Source of the DNA: Candidatus Aminicenantota bacterium
GTDB lineage: Bacteria > Acidobacteriota > B3-B38 > Guanabaribacteriales > B3-B38
Length of the DNA: 5,705 nt
Assembly (NCBI GenBank): GCA_029880275.1
Contig: JAOUOQ010000128.1
Location: 1-5,705, forward strand
Direction: 5' to 3'
Part shown: one piece after another, positions 5,140 through 5,705 of the stretch
Numbering within the stretch: the stretch's first letter is position 1
How the letters are laid out: every line of letters begins with the position of its first letter
Notes under the pieces: generated by a model
Told to the model about the DNA's origin: nothing
What the model saw: only the letters and a program-made list of their open reading frames with translations
Databases searched by the model: none
Translations under genes and position numbers: made by a program

Positions 5140-5705
5140 ATGGCTATTTCTGCTAATATCTTGGTTATAGACGACGAAGAGGTCATGCGGAACGCTTGCA
5201 CCCAGGTTCTCACCCGGGATGGGCATCGGGTCAAAGTGGCTGAAAGTGGAGAGCGGGGGCTGGCGATGATGAAACAGGAGGTCTTTAATATCGTAATACT
5301 TGACCTGGTGATGCCCGGATTAAGCGGAATGGACCTCCTCCGGCGGACAAGGGAAGACTTTCCCGATGTGTTAGTGATTGTCATTACAGGCTATGCCACC
5401 GTGCAATCGGCAGTGGAAGCTATGAAAGGTGGAGCTTACGATTATATCCCCAAGCCATTCACCCCCGATGCCCTGAGGATGGTGGTGCGAAGGGCTATAG
5501 ATAAGAGGGAGCTGATTTTAAAGAACATATTCCTCCAGGAAGAGTTGAAAACCAGGATAGGCAAGGTGGAGATTATCGGGAAGAGCAAGGCTATTCAGGA
5601 GGTTCTCAAGCTGACAAGAAAGGTCGCCCCCACTGATAGCACGGTGCTCATCACCGGGGAGAGCGGCACCGGCAAGGAGCTGATAGCCCGTTCCATTCAT
5701 CAGCT
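5140..5705 (+). CDS. NtrC-family sigma-54-dependent response regulator, N-terminal part, runs off right edge
   Basis: The 188 visible codons encode a receiver domain followed by the start of an AAA+ domain. The receiver has the acidic pair Asp11-Asp12 in [10 protein letters not shown], the phospho-acceptor Asp55 in VILDLVMPG, the switch Thr83 in VIVITGYA, and Lys105 in YIPKPF. A helical linker (about 110-140) leads to [14 protein letters not shown] and the Walker A motif GESGTGKE at 173-180, in the [18 protein letters not shown] form typical of sigma-54 activators. The GAFTGA loop, Walker B and DNA-binding domain lie beyond the window, so sigma-54 dependence is inferred from the linker and Walker A context. 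The ATG at 5140 immediately follows the kinase stop TAG (5137-5139), and AGGAGA at 5123-5128 lies inside the kinase coding end, which indicates translational coupling. It is expected to receive phosphate from the upstream kinase. Confidence 0.93.
   Translation, partial: MAISANILVIDDEEVMRNACTQVLTRDGHRVKVAESGERGLAMMKQEVFNIVILDLVMPGLSGMDLLRRTREDFPDVLVIVITGYATVQSAVEAMKGGAYDYIPKPFTPDALRMVVRRAIDKRELILKNIFLQEELKTRIGKVEIIGKSKAIQEVLKLTRKVAPTDSTVLITGESGTGKELIARSIHQ

Overview
The window is bacterial and protein-coding on both strands. A lipobox lipoprotein, a Cache/HAMP sensor kinase and a response regulator carrying the start of a sigma-54-type AAA+ domain suggest a Gram-negative-type bacterium that uses sigma-54, such as a Desulfobacterota or Nitrospirota relative. 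This is inference from gene content; nothing in the window fixes the taxon.

Left side, minus strand (1-3070). At the left edge lies the N-terminal part of a PqqB-like metallo-beta-lactamase-fold hydrolase with a Tat-like signal; it runs off the window. A 260-base AT-rich spacer with two hairpins separates it from a three-member cluster that reads leftwards from one well-formed promoter: an intact beta-lactamase/DD-peptidase-family lipoprotein, a SAM-dependent methyltransferase that loses its family resemblance after about 136 residues, and a CPBP (CAAX-like) membrane protease fragment. The protease fragment lacks its N-terminal half and carries a one-base frameshift before its third catalytic motif. 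The two downstream genes therefore look damaged and joined by a deletion or other rearrangement. Upstream of the lipoprotein promoter is a short coding-like tail that resembles the C-terminus of a transposase.

Right side, plus strand (3100-5705). An extended -10 sigma-70-type promoter, preceded by an imperfect palindrome, drives a complete Cache-HAMP-HisKA-HATPase sensor kinase. The kinase stop codon directly abuts the start codon of an NtrC-type response regulator, which leaves the window just after its Walker A motif. The pair is an ordinary two-component module: an extracytoplasmic ligand controls kinase activity, and the regulator activates sigma-54 promoters. Its targets cannot be read from this window.

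No RNA gene, CRISPR array or complete mobile element was seen. I did not find a convincing new multi-gene system. The points that most deserve a second look are the decayed methyltransferase/CPBP junction, the altered motifs in the lipoprotein and the methyltransferase, and the possible transposase tail.
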